Of a stretch of 5,584 nucleotides of DNA, positions 1-5,374 are shown one piece after another. Below the pieces are notes generated by a model that saw nothing but the letters and a program-made list of their open reading frames with translations, was not told where the DNA came from and searched no databases. Each line of letters opens with the position of its first letter. The first letter of the stretch is position 1. A program made the translations under genes and the position numbers. This DNA comes from Clostridia bacterium (GTDB lineage: Bacteria; Bacillota; Clostridia; Oscillospirales; CAG-272): assembly GCA_017453085.1 (NCBI GenBank), contig JAFTKV010000162.1, positions 1 to 5,584 on the forward strand, written 5' to 3'.

Positions 1-319
1 GACCAATACCGCCCGTCTGAGAGAAGGCATCGAAAAGGGAGCGGCAAACGCCATTCTGATCAAGCCCAATCAGATCGGTACGCTCACCGAAACTATGGAG
101 GCCATGGAGCTGGCCGCCACCCGTGGCTACCGTGCCATCGTATCTCACCGCAGCGGCGAAACCGAGGATACCACCATCGCCGACCTTGCAGTTGCAACCA
201 ATGCGGGTCAGATCAAGACAGGCGCGCCTGCACGCAGCGAGCGGGTCTGCAAATACAACCGTCTTCTGCGGATCGAGCATTGTCTCGGCTCCTCCGCATT
301 GTACGGAAGCATAAAGTAA
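1..319 (+). CDS. eno: Enolase, C-terminal end (5' truncated by window edge)
   Basis: Enolase (2-phosphoglycerate hydro-lyase) is the cytoplasmic glycolytic enzyme that makes phosphoenolpyruvate. The reading frame enters at base 2 and gives the last 105 residues. Seen in the sequence: ILIKPNQIGTLTET, whose Lys matches the catalytic base (Lys341 in E. coli); VSHRSGETEDTTIADLAV, with the His-Arg-Ser that binds substrate phosphate; and GQIKTGAPARSERV, whose Lys corresponds to Lys392. It ends in the usual NRLLRIEHCLG segment plus a short tail, at TAA 317-319. Pro after the catalytic Lys, where some bacteria have Val or Phe, is to my knowledge common in Clostridia. The N-terminal two thirds and the promoter lie outside the window. 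Nothing suggests damage. A terminator follows 4 bp after the stop, so this gene ends its transcription unit. Confidence 0.97.
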   Translation, partial: TNTARLREGIEKGAANAILIKPNQIGTLTETMEAMELAATRGYRAIVSHRSGETEDTTIADLAVATNAGQIKTGAPARSERVCKYNRLLRIEHCLGSSALYGSIK

Positions 320-323
320 TCCG

Positions 324-358
324 ATAGAGGATGTCGAAGGACGTCCTCTATTTTTTTT
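324..358 (+). terminator. Intrinsic terminator of eno
   Basis: A 12-bp stem (324-335 with 340-351, one G-U pair) closed by a GAAG tetraloop is followed by an unbroken run of eight T (351-358). It begins 4 bp after the enolase stop and separates eno from the downstream exporter promoter. Confidence 0.93.
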
Positions 359-380
359 GCAAGTTTGTGCAATTGTCCTG

Positions 381-409
381 TTTACAAATGACGAAAAATC
401 TGCTATACT
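381..409 (+). promoter_or_regulatory. Sigma-A promoter with extended -10, for the MATE/msrC unit
   Basis: The -35 box TTTACA (381-386) and -10 box TATACT (404-409) are separated by 17 bp. TGC directly before the -10 box gives an extended -10 (TGn). Predicted transcription start is about 416, leaving a 5' leader of roughly 50 nt. I see no obvious operator or riboswitch in that leader. Confidence 0.8.
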
Positions 410-467
410 GCTTTTGTATGGAAATCGCCACATCTTTCCAATTCATAGCATCAAGGAGATGATTCTG

Positions 468-1856
468 ATGGTCAAGGATATGACCTACGGAAACTCAGCC
501 AAGCAAATCCTTTTCTTTGCGCTGCCGCTGATGGTGGGTAATATATTTCAGCAATTCTATAATATGGCAGACAGTATGATCGTCGGTAAAACGCTGGGCA
601 CGGATGCACTGGGTGCGGTATGCTCCACCGGATCGCTGAACTTTCTGATCATCGGCTTCGTTACCGGTCTGGCAAGCGGCTTCTGCATTCCCGTGGCACA
701 GTTTTTCGGTGCCAAGGACTATCGTAATCTGCGCAGATCGGTTACCAATATGATCTATCTTGCCGTTGGCATCACCGCTGTCCTGACGCTGCTGACTGCC
801 CTGTTCACCGATGATGTCCTTCGTCTGTTGGGCACGCCGTATGACATTTACGAAGACGCTTACGATTACATCATCGTTATTTTCCTTGGAATGGCGGCAA
901 CTATGTTTTATAACATATTGGCCGGACTGCTTCGTGCGCTGGGGGACAGCCGCTCGCCGCTGATCTTTTTGATCATCGCATCGGTGATCAACATCGGATT
1001 GGATTTCTTCCTCATTCTCGTCTGTGATATGGGCGTAATGGGCGCAGGTATTGCTACCGTTATCGCGCAAGCGATCTCGGGAATTCTGTGTCTGATCTAC
1101 ATCATCAAAAAATCAACGCTTCTTCATCTGCAAAAAAGCGACTGGATTCCCTCCCGACAGATGATAAAGAAGCTGCTCTATCTGGGTCTGCCTATGGCAC
1201 TGCAATTCTCGATTACGGCAGTAGGCGGTCTGATCCTGCAGCAATCGGTCAACTCTCTGGGCAAGGCAGCAGTCAGTGCCGTGGGAGCCGGCAATAAGAC
1301 CTCCATGATGCTGACGCAGCCCATGGAAGCGATGGGCGTAGCACTGGCTACCTTCTGCGGTCAGAATCTGGGAGCAGGAAAGATCGATCGTGCACGGCGC
1401 GGAGTGCATCAGGGCCTTTTGATGATCATGGTATACGTAGCGGTCTGCACGTTGGCTTCCCTTTGCTTTGGGCAATATCTGGCACTGCTCTTCGTCACTG
1501 CTGACGAGCTTGTCGTGATCGGAGATATTCACCGATTGTTGACTATCGTAGGTACGTTTTACTGGTCGCTGGGTATTCTGTTCGTTTATCGGAATGCGGT
1601 ACAGGGACTCGGCTACGGCGTACCCGCAATGGCTGCGGGGCTATTCGAGCTGATCGCCCGTGCTCTCATCGGCATTTTCGCCGTTCCCGTGTTTGGATTC
1701 GAAGCTGCTTGTATTGCCGGACCGATTGCCTGGATTGCGGCTGACATCCTGCTGATCCCGGTATTCTATATCGTCATTCACAAGCTTCGCAAGCTTTATC
1801 CCTCGTCTGAAGAAGCGGATAGTGGCTCTCTCACATCCGCCGTCAGACCCGTTTGA
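468..1856 (+). CDS. MATE-family cation-coupled multidrug/metabolite efflux transporter
   Basis: This is an integral-membrane exporter of the MATE family, which expels organic cations, drugs or metabolites in exchange for Na+ or H+. The 462-residue length is normal. Start ATG 468 is chosen because AAGGAG (453-458) lies 9 nt upstream. An in-frame ATG at 459 is too close to that site, and the open frame runs back as far as a TTG inside the eno terminator. The N-terminus has the family pattern (about residues 12-40: LPLMVGNIFQQFYNMADSMI). The signature LRALGDSRSP is at about 155-164, followed by the membrane segment with NIGLDFF. The second half repeats the fold, with LGLPMALQFS near 239 and QNLGAGK near 299. 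About 12 hydrophobic segments are visible in two six-segment halves. The C-terminal tail after about residue 440 is polar and cytoplasmic. Substrate cannot be told from sequence. The next gene starts 23 bp downstream, so the two are probably co-transcribed. Confidence 0.95.
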   Translation: MVKDMTYGNSAKQILFFALPLMVGNIFQQFYNMADSMIVGKTLGTDALGAVCSTGSLNFLIIGFVTGLASGFCIPVAQFFGAKDYRNLRRSVTNMIYLAVGITAVLTLLTALFTDDVLRLLGTPYDIYEDAYDYIIVIFLGMAATMFYNILAGLLRALGDSRSPLIFLIIASVINIGLDFFLILVCDMGVMGAGIATVIAQAISGILCLIYIIKKSTLLHLQKSDWIPSRQMIKKLLYLGLPMALQFSITAVGGLILQQSVNSLGKAAVSAVGAGNKTSMMLTQPMEAMGVALATFCGQNLGAGKIDRARRGVHQGLLMIMVYVAVCTLASLCFGQYLALLFVTADELVVIGDIHRLLTIVGTFYWSLGILFVYRNAVQGLGYGVPAMAAGLFELIARALIGIFAVPVFGFEAACIAGPIAWIAADILLIPVFYIVIHKLRKLYPSSEEADSGSLTSAVRPV

Positions 1857-1879
1857 TCTGTATATTGGGAGGTAATACC

Positions 1880-2386
1880 ATGTCTTATTCAAGTCCTATC
1901 TGCACCGATCCCGCAGAGCTGTACGACCTGCTGAGCACGATGGCAGGCGGTCTGCTGGACGGCGAGACAGACAGCGTTTCTGCTACTGCCAATTTGTCCG
2001 CACTGATCTACGACCTGCTTCCCGATCTGAACTGGGCGGGATTTTACCGTGTCAAGGACGACGTGCTGGTTTTAGGTCCTTTCCAGGGCAAGCCCGCCTG
2101 CAATCGAATCGCCAAGGGGAAGGGGGTCTGCGGAATCGCATGGCAAACTGACCGTGCCCAGGTAGTTCCCGACGTTCATCAGTTTCCCGGTCATATTGCC
2201 TGTGACGGCGCATCCAACAGTGAGCTGGTGATCCCCATTCACGATCCCTCGGGAAAATTCTGTGCTCTGCTGGATCTGGATAGTCCCAAGATCGGTCGCT
2301 TCACCGAAGCCGAGCTGCAAGGCCTGCTACCATTGATCAATCGGCTGGAAGATTGGATGGTTCAAGGGAATATCTATTCGCTTTGA
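1880..2386 (+). CDS. msrC: Free methionine-(R)-sulfoxide reductase (GAF-domain fRMsr)
   Basis: This cytoplasmic enzyme reduces free (not protein-bound) L-methionine-(R)-sulfoxide to methionine, normally recharged by thioredoxin. The protein is 168 residues, a single GAF domain close in length to E. coli MsrC (about 165). ATG 1880 is chosen because GGGAGG (1867-1872) lies 7 nt upstream. An upstream in-frame start at 1853 would overlap the exporter and lacks this spacing. Diagnostic motifs are NWAGFY (51-56), GPFQGKPAC (66-74), GVCG (82-85), FPGHIACDGASNSE (102-115) and LLDLDSP (130-136). All three family cysteines are present (Cys74, Cys84, Cys108) with the same 10- and 24-residue spacings as E. 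coli Cys84/94/118. Glu115 matches the conserved substrate-site Glu, so the enzyme should be active. It lies 23 bp after the MATE gene. I infer one transcript linking export with oxidative-stress repair. No strong terminator follows. Confidence 0.96.
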   Translation: MSYSSPICTDPAELYDLLSTMAGGLLDGETDSVSATANLSALIYDLLPDLNWAGFYRVKDDVLVLGPFQGKPACNRIAKGKGVCGIAWQTDRAQVVPDVHQFPGHIACDGASNSELVIPIHDPSGKFCALLDLDSPKIGRFTEAELQGLLPLINRLEDWMVQGNIYSL

Positions 2387-2396
2387 CTCACAGAAC

Positions 2397-2419
2397 GCTC
2401 CGCTGATTGTGAGCGGCGC
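2397..2419 (+). other. GC-rich hairpin after msrC, weak candidate transcript end
   Basis: Eleven bases after the msrC stop, CCGCT (2400-2404) pairs with AGCGG (2412-2416) around a 7-nt loop, and GC/GC pairs extend it past one mismatch. An alternative, mutually exclusive stem pairs CTCACA (2387-2392) with TGTGAG (2408-2413). No T-run follows either one, so this is not a standard intrinsic terminator. It may only protect the mRNA 3' end, or it may have no function. Confidence 0.3.
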
Positions 2420-2442
2420 ATGATCTCTTCAGCATTGGTGTC

Positions 2443-2494
2443 ATAAAGTTTTTTTCAAAAAACAGTTGACAAACAACAAGTGCTGTGATATAAT
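2443..2494 (+). promoter_or_regulatory. Consensus sigma-A promoter with UP-like element for tRNA-Pro
   Basis: A perfect -35 TTGACA (2466-2471) and perfect -10 TATAAT (2489-2494) are separated by the optimal 17 bp. TGA before the -10 adds an extended -10 element. Predicted start is about 2501. The A/T-rich block at 2443-2462, an A-run and T-run followed by an A-run, falls at about -58 to -39. It agrees with 12 of the 14 specified positions of the E. coli UP-element consensus as I recall it. This is the strongest promoter in the window, as expected for a stable RNA. Confidence 0.92.
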
Positions 2495-2501
2495 AACAAA
2501 A

Positions 2502-2528
2502 GCACGGAGCAGCTACCTGTATCCGTGC
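2502..2528 (+). other. Hairpin in the 5' leader of pre-tRNA-Pro
   Basis: GCACGGA (2502-2508) pairs perfectly with TCCGTGC (2522-2528), and an inner CAG/CTG pairing (2510-2512 with 2517-2519) is also possible. The stem begins at the predicted +1 or +2 and ends 7 nt before the mature tRNA. Nearly the whole leader that RNase P removes is therefore structured. It may protect or stabilise the precursor; function is inferred only. Confidence 0.55.
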
Positions 2529-2535
2529 ATTGAAT

Positions 2536-2612
2536 CGGGGTATGGCTCAGTTTGGTAGAGTGCATGGTTCGGGTCCATGAGGCCGCGCGTTCGAATCGCG
2601 CTACTCCGACCA
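2536..2612 (+). tRNA. tRNA-Pro, anticodon CGG
   Basis: A complete 77-base cloverleaf with encoded CCA reads proline codon CCG. The acceptor stem CGGGGTA/TACTCCG has one G-U pair, and C1-G72 with discriminator A73 is typical of bacterial proline tRNA. The D arm is GCTC/GAGT with the GG loop. The anticodon stem CATGG/CCATG is perfect, around loop TTCGGGT, placing CGG at 2570-2572 followed by G37. The T arm is GCGCG, TTCGAAT, CGCGC. CCA occupies 2610-2612. It is expressed from its own promoter and followed by a terminator. A small 5-bp hairpin (AGCGG/CCGCT, 2612-2625) begins at the final A of CCA and could mark the precursor's 3' trailer. Confidence 0.97.
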
Positions 2613-2625
2613 GCGGTTATCCGCT

Positions 2626-2664
2626 ACCAAAAGAGTATTCGTTCTGCGAATACTCTTTTGGTTT
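2626..2664 (+). terminator. Intrinsic terminator of tRNA-Pro
   Basis: A long perfect stem pairs 2626-2641 with 2647-2662 (16 bp) around a 5-nt loop. The working core is GAGTATTCG/CGAATACTC, followed by TTTTGGTTT. The A-rich left arm means the structure may also act in the opposite direction. It lies 13 bp after the tRNA CCA. Confidence 0.85.
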
Positions 2665-2682
2665 ACTATCGACTTTTTCTTT

Positions 2683-2713
2683 CGCTTTGAGTGCCCTCAA
2701 GGCGTGTTTTTTT
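2683..2713 (+). terminator. Second tandem terminator, or attenuator, ahead of the Nudix gene
   Basis: A 9-bp stem CGCTTTGAG/CTCAAGGCG (2683-2691 with 2696-2704, one G-U pair) is closed by a TGCC tetraloop and followed by TG and seven T (2707-2713). It ends 25 bp before the next start codon. It could be a back-up terminator for the tRNA or an attenuator in the leader of the downstream gene. I see no promoter between it and the first terminator, so either reading is open. Confidence 0.8.
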
Positions 2714-2738
2714 GACTGATAAACGAAAGGAGGAGCAT

Positions 2739-3521
2739 ATGTCTGAACGCAGACCCTCATTCCAGCATTTACTGGGGCAAATTGTGACTGTGATCGTTGA
2801 TCGTCCGAAAGGAAGCCGACATCCCAAGCATCCACAGACGGTCTACCCGATTCATTACGGATATATCCCTAATCTGACCGGCGGAGACGGTGCCCCTCAG
2901 GATGCCTATCTGATGGGGATCGATCACCCCGTTTCTGAGTACTGTGGAAAAGTGATCGGCATTGTACGACGGCTGAACGACCGTGAGGATAAGCTGGTAG
3001 TTGCTCCTGCTGATACGCATTTCCATCAAGCCGAAATCGAATCTGCCGTTCACTTTCAGGAACGCTACTTCCGTACGAGAATCATCCCTCTCTATCATCG
3101 CTCCTGCGGTGCGATCATCTTTAGAAGGGATCGGGATCGAATCCGCTATCTGTTGGTTTTCCAGCGTGGCTCCCACACCTGGAGCTTCCCCAAAGGACAT
3201 ATGGAACGAGGCGAAACCGAAGAAGCCACCGCTCTTCGGGAGATTCGTGAGGAAGTTGGTATGAACGTACGTCTGTTCAACGGCTTCCGCGGAGAAGCTA
3301 CTTATTCCGTAGGAGTCGGAGAAAAAACGGTCGTGCTCTTTCTGGCTAAATCCACTAATCCACCCGTTTTGTCCACACAGGAAGTGATCGCCTCCAAATG
3401 GTGTACGCTTCAGGATGCACAAAAACTGTTGCACGAATCCTATCTGTCCGTTTTGCAGAATGCGGAAGCCTTCATTCTTTCCGAACAGAAACCCAATCAA
3501 AAATCAAAGCAGGATAGTTAA
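2739..3521 (+). CDS. Inorganic pyrophosphatase-like domain fused to a Nudix hydrolase domain
   Basis: A 260-residue two-domain cytoplasmic protein. ATG 2739 is chosen because AAGGAGG (2727-2733) lies 5 nt upstream; in-frame sequence further 5' overlaps the second terminator. Residues about 12-115 resemble a soluble family I pyrophosphatase: VTVIVDRPKGSRHP, YPIHYGYIP (36-44), GDGAPQDAYLMG (49-60) and DREDKLVVAP (81-90). Residues about 120-250 are a Nudix domain. The Nudix box G153-x5-E159-x7-R167-E168-I-x-E171-E172-x-G174-M matches the consensus exactly and follows WSFPKGH, as in Ap4A-hydrolase-like members. The Nudix half should be active on a nucleoside-diphosphate-X substrate. In the N-terminal metal motif, the position of E. 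coli Asp67 (DGDPVD) is Ala in my ungapped alignment (DGAPQD), so pyrophosphatase activity is doubtful. The substrate of either half is unknown. No clear promoter is visible; expression may come from read-through. It converges on the minus-strand SpoIID-like gene. Confidence 0.9.
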   Translation: MSERRPSFQHLLGQIVTVIVDRPKGSRHPKHPQTVYPIHYGYIPNLTGGDGAPQDAYLMGIDHPVSEYCGKVIGIVRRLNDREDKLVVAPADTHFHQAEIESAVHFQERYFRTRIIPLYHRSCGAIIFRRDRDRIRYLLVFQRGSHTWSFPKGHMERGETEEATALREIREEVGMNVRLFNGFRGEATYSVGVGEKTVVLFLAKSTNPPVLSTQEVIASKWCTLQDAQKLLHESYLSVLQNAEAFILSEQKPNQKSKQDS

Positions 3522-3540
3522 TGCTATCCTGCTTTTGTTT
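3506..3540. terminator. Shared bidirectional terminator of two convergent genes
   Basis: A perfect 12-bp stem pairs 3506-3517 with 3524-3535 around a 6-nt loop. On the plus strand it runs into TTTTGTTT. On the minus strand its other side runs into a T-rich stretch (complement of about 3490-3508). The stop codon of the Nudix-fusion gene (3519-3521) sits in the loop, and the minus-strand gene stops at 3543-3545. One structure therefore serves both. Confidence 0.88.
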
Positions 3541-3542
3541 CG

Positions 3543-5279
3543 TTATTCGTGTTTTGCACTGAGAGTAGTTTCGGGGAAATAGATCAACAGGATCTCGGAA
3601 TAGGAATACCCCATCTCCGCCAGTGCCCGTGCACCGCTGATGCTGAAGCCCACGCCGCATCCGCTGCCGCTGCCGACAAATACGAAGCTTCCGTAGGTTC
3701 CGTTCAGCGTGATCGTCTCTTCCGATTCAGTATAGTCGATTCCGTTTCCGCTGAGCGTTCGAGTCTTGCGCGTTACGCTATCTCCGACAGCTCCCGCAAC
3801 GAAGCATACGGATGGCAGTCTGCCTGCAAACAGAAAACGGATCGTTTCACAGCCCTCCACTGTAACCGATGCTCCGAACAAATCGGTAAAGGTGATAGAG
3901 GACACGTAATCGGAGGATTCTGCACACGAATTGACCACCACCGATGTGATATTGCCCGTGATCTCGCTGTAACCTGCACTTTGAAGAATCCGACAAAGCT
4001 CATAGGGGGTAAATTCTACCGTCCACTCCGCAGCTGTTTCCCAAGGCGTATAGGTGGAGGACAGGTACGGAAGATCTTTTCCAAATGCATCCGATGCCGA
4101 AAGGGTTCCGCTGCCGTTTTCCATAGAATAGGGCGTAAAGATCGGCTTATCCTCATACAGCAGGATCTGCCCGCCGGTTGCTTGAACGGCATCACTCACC
4201 CGTTCAAATACAGGCGTTGCGCCAAGGTAGGTATGGCAATGCTCGTCAGCACACAGGTCGAAGCCCTCTGCATTATGACGTCCCAGCTTTCGGACCAACT
4301 CGGTTCTCAGCAAAACCGCCATAGATTTCAGCAGCTCGCTATCCCATTCGGAGGAGATCTCGGAGGAGATCAGCATTGCAACGTAATCCTCCAACGTCAC
4401 GTGATTGATGATGGACATCCCCGCCACATCCGCATCATTGGTACGAGACACGGATATGCTGCCGCTGTATACACGACCGCCTTCCTCCTTCAGCACGCCG
4501 TCGGCAGAAGAGATCGCATAAGGCGCACCTACTCCCGACAATTCACAAAGAACGGAATAGTCGTCGCCAAGCAAAGTCAAAGCATTATCCTCCGGCTCTG
4601 CGATCTCGGCATTCAACGTCATCGTACGACTCAGCTGCAGCAGCGCAGCTTCGGCTTCTTCTTTAGTAAAGAAATTCCCTACGCGAATATAACATTTATC
4701 CGAAGAAACGTAATAAGGGAACGCAGGCATTCCGAATGCCTTGAAGGAGCTGTCATCCCCAAGCAGTGCAATATAGTCGTATACGTTTGCAGGAGAGTAC
4801 CCGTCCGTCGTACCGGCAGAGCTGCCCGGCCGAATGAATACCGGATTATCGTGATCGGTATCGATTCCCAGATCGGCAAAGGTAAAATAAGAGATTTCGA
4901 TATGATAGCCACCAACGGCGGCAATGCCTCCGCTCGCGGTTGTGAGCGTACCGCCGGAGCGATACAGATTACCGTCAACTGCGGCAATCACACGGGAGAC
5001 GTCCAGCACGGTAGACAGACCGCCACTTGCATCGGTAATCATTACACCGTCCTTCGCATACAGCGCATATGACTGTACTGCGTTTTCATTGCAGTACAGT
5101 CCTACGCTGATCTGCTGGTCGGGAACGGTCGTCGTCATATCGCCGCTTTCTACGGCAGCAGACTGCAACGACGAGATCAGCATAACCAACACGCCGAAAA
5201 CCATCAGAAATCCTAAGATTCCGCAGACGATCCTGACCCAAAGCTTGGCGGTATTGCTGTTGTCTTGCTTCTTAGCCAT
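3543..5279 (-). CDS. Membrane-anchored SpoIID/LytB-domain cell-wall protein
   Basis: A 578-residue protein, probably extracytoplasmic and acting on peptidoglycan. SpoIID is a lytic transglycosylase; LytB-type relatives modify amidase activity. The ATG at 5279-5277 has AAGGAGGA (complement of 5286-5293) 6 nt upstream. Residues 1-13 are polar and basic, and about 14-37 form one membrane segment, giving a type II anchor. About 188-227 (CYIRVGNFFTKEEAEAALL) looks like a SPOR glycan-binding repeat. The SpoIID domain spans about 270-570: VTLEDYVAMLISSE (294-307, Glu307 aligning with the catalytic Glu), LKSMAVLLRTEL, GRHNAEGFDLC plus HCH (333-349, Cys/His residues like the zinc site reported for C. 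difficile SpoIID), and ARALAEMGYSYSEIL (550-564). The usual GHGVGMSQ near the end is GCGVGFSI (540-547), which is odd. No sporulation gene is adjacent, so I do not call it spoIID itself. It has its own promoter and lies 95 bp after the topoisomerase gene. Confidence 0.88.
   Translation of the reverse strand: MAKKQDNSNTAKLWVRIVCGILGFLMVFGVLVMLISSLQSAAVESGDMTTTVPDQQISVGLYCNENAVQSYALYAKDGVMITDASGGLSTVLDVSRVIAAVDGNLYRSGGTLTTASGGIAAVGGYHIEISYFTFADLGIDTDHDNPVFIRPGSSAGTTDGYSPANVYDYIALLGDDSSFKAFGMPAFPYYVSSDKCYIRVGNFFTKEEAEAALLQLSRTMTLNAEIAEPEDNALTLLGDDYSVLCELSGVGAPYAISSADGVLKEEGGRVYSGSISVSRTNDADVAGMSIINHVTLEDYVAMLISSEISSEWDSELLKSMAVLLRTELVRKLGRHNAEGFDLCADEHCHTYLGATPVFERVSDAVQATGGQILLYEDKPIFTPYSMENGSGTLSASDAFGKDLPYLSSTYTPWETAAEWTVEFTPYELCRILQSAGYSEITGNITSVVVNSCAESSDYVSSITFTDLFGASVTVEGCETIRFLFAGRLPSVCFVAGAVGDSVTRKTRTLSGNGIDYTESEETITLNGTYGSFVFVGSGSGCGVGFSISGARALAEMGYSYSEILLIYFPETTLSAKHE
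4348..4371. repeat. Perfect 12-bp tandem repeat inside the SpoIID-like active-site region
   Basis: TCGGAGGAGATC occurs twice head to tail (4348-4359, 4360-4371). On the coding (minus) strand it encodes ISSE-ISSE, residues 304-311, and so contains the putative catalytic Glu307. Against the family pattern the spacing is unchanged, so it does not look like a recent insertion. Confidence 0.9.
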
Positions 5280-5296
5280 CGGACATCCTCCTTACT

Positions 5297-5339
5297 GAAA
5301 AATCGATTACTTCATTATAAACGATTTTTCCGATTTTTG
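5297..5339. repeat. Operator-like inverted repeat with an extra direct copy around the -10 box
   Basis: GAAAAATCG (5297-5305) and CGATTTTTC (5322-5330) are perfect 9-bp inverted copies with a 16-bp gap containing the -10 box of the minus-strand promoter. A further copy, CGATTTTTG, follows immediately at 5331-5339, reaching into the -35 box. The arrangement would suit a dimeric regulator. It could also be chance in A/T-rich promoter DNA. Confidence 0.5.
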
Positions 5340-5342
5340 CAA
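5314..5342 (-). promoter_or_regulatory. Sigma-A-like promoter of the SpoIID-like gene
   Basis: Reading the minus strand, the -35 box TTGCAA (complement of 5337-5342) and a perfect -10 TATAAT (complement of 5314-5319) are 17 bp apart. Predicted start is about 5307, giving a leader of about 28 nt with the AAGGAGGA ribosome site. This is a vegetative-type promoter and does not resemble the sporulation sigma-E pattern. Confidence 0.75.
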
Positions 5343-5374
5343 TAGGTTTATAAAGAATGACAAAAATTTACAGG

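Noticed and set aside
357..467. Longer N-terminus for the MATE protein starting at TTG 357
   Set aside because: It would start inside the eno terminator and upstream of the promoter's -35 box. ATG 468 has a well-spaced AAGGAG.
495..1070. Minus-strand open frame (191 codons) opposite the MATE gene
   Set aside because: The translation is hydrophilic and featureless and lacks a ribosome site. The plus strand has an unmistakable transporter.
2663..2738. T-box or metabolite riboswitch in the leader of the Nudix-fusion gene
   Set aside because: The leader is too short for a T-box, has no GGUGG-type antiterminator motif, and shows no aptamer I recognise beyond the hairpins described.
2712..2740. 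TTGACT as a -35 box for the Nudix-fusion gene
   Set aside because: At 17-18 bp spacing the -10 would be GCATAT or CATATG, a poor match that overlaps the start codon.
2769..3500. Minus-strand open frame (243 codons) opposite the Nudix-fusion gene
   Set aside because: It is antisense to a gene with an exact Nudix box and has no start signal or family resemblance of its own.
3549..5072. Long plus-strand open frame (507 codons) opposite the SpoIID-like gene
   Set aside because: It begins with GTG and has no ribosome site. Its protein is rich in Arg, His, Cys and Gln with no recognisable domain, while the minus strand encodes a clear domain protein with a proper start. It looks like a codon-bias shadow.
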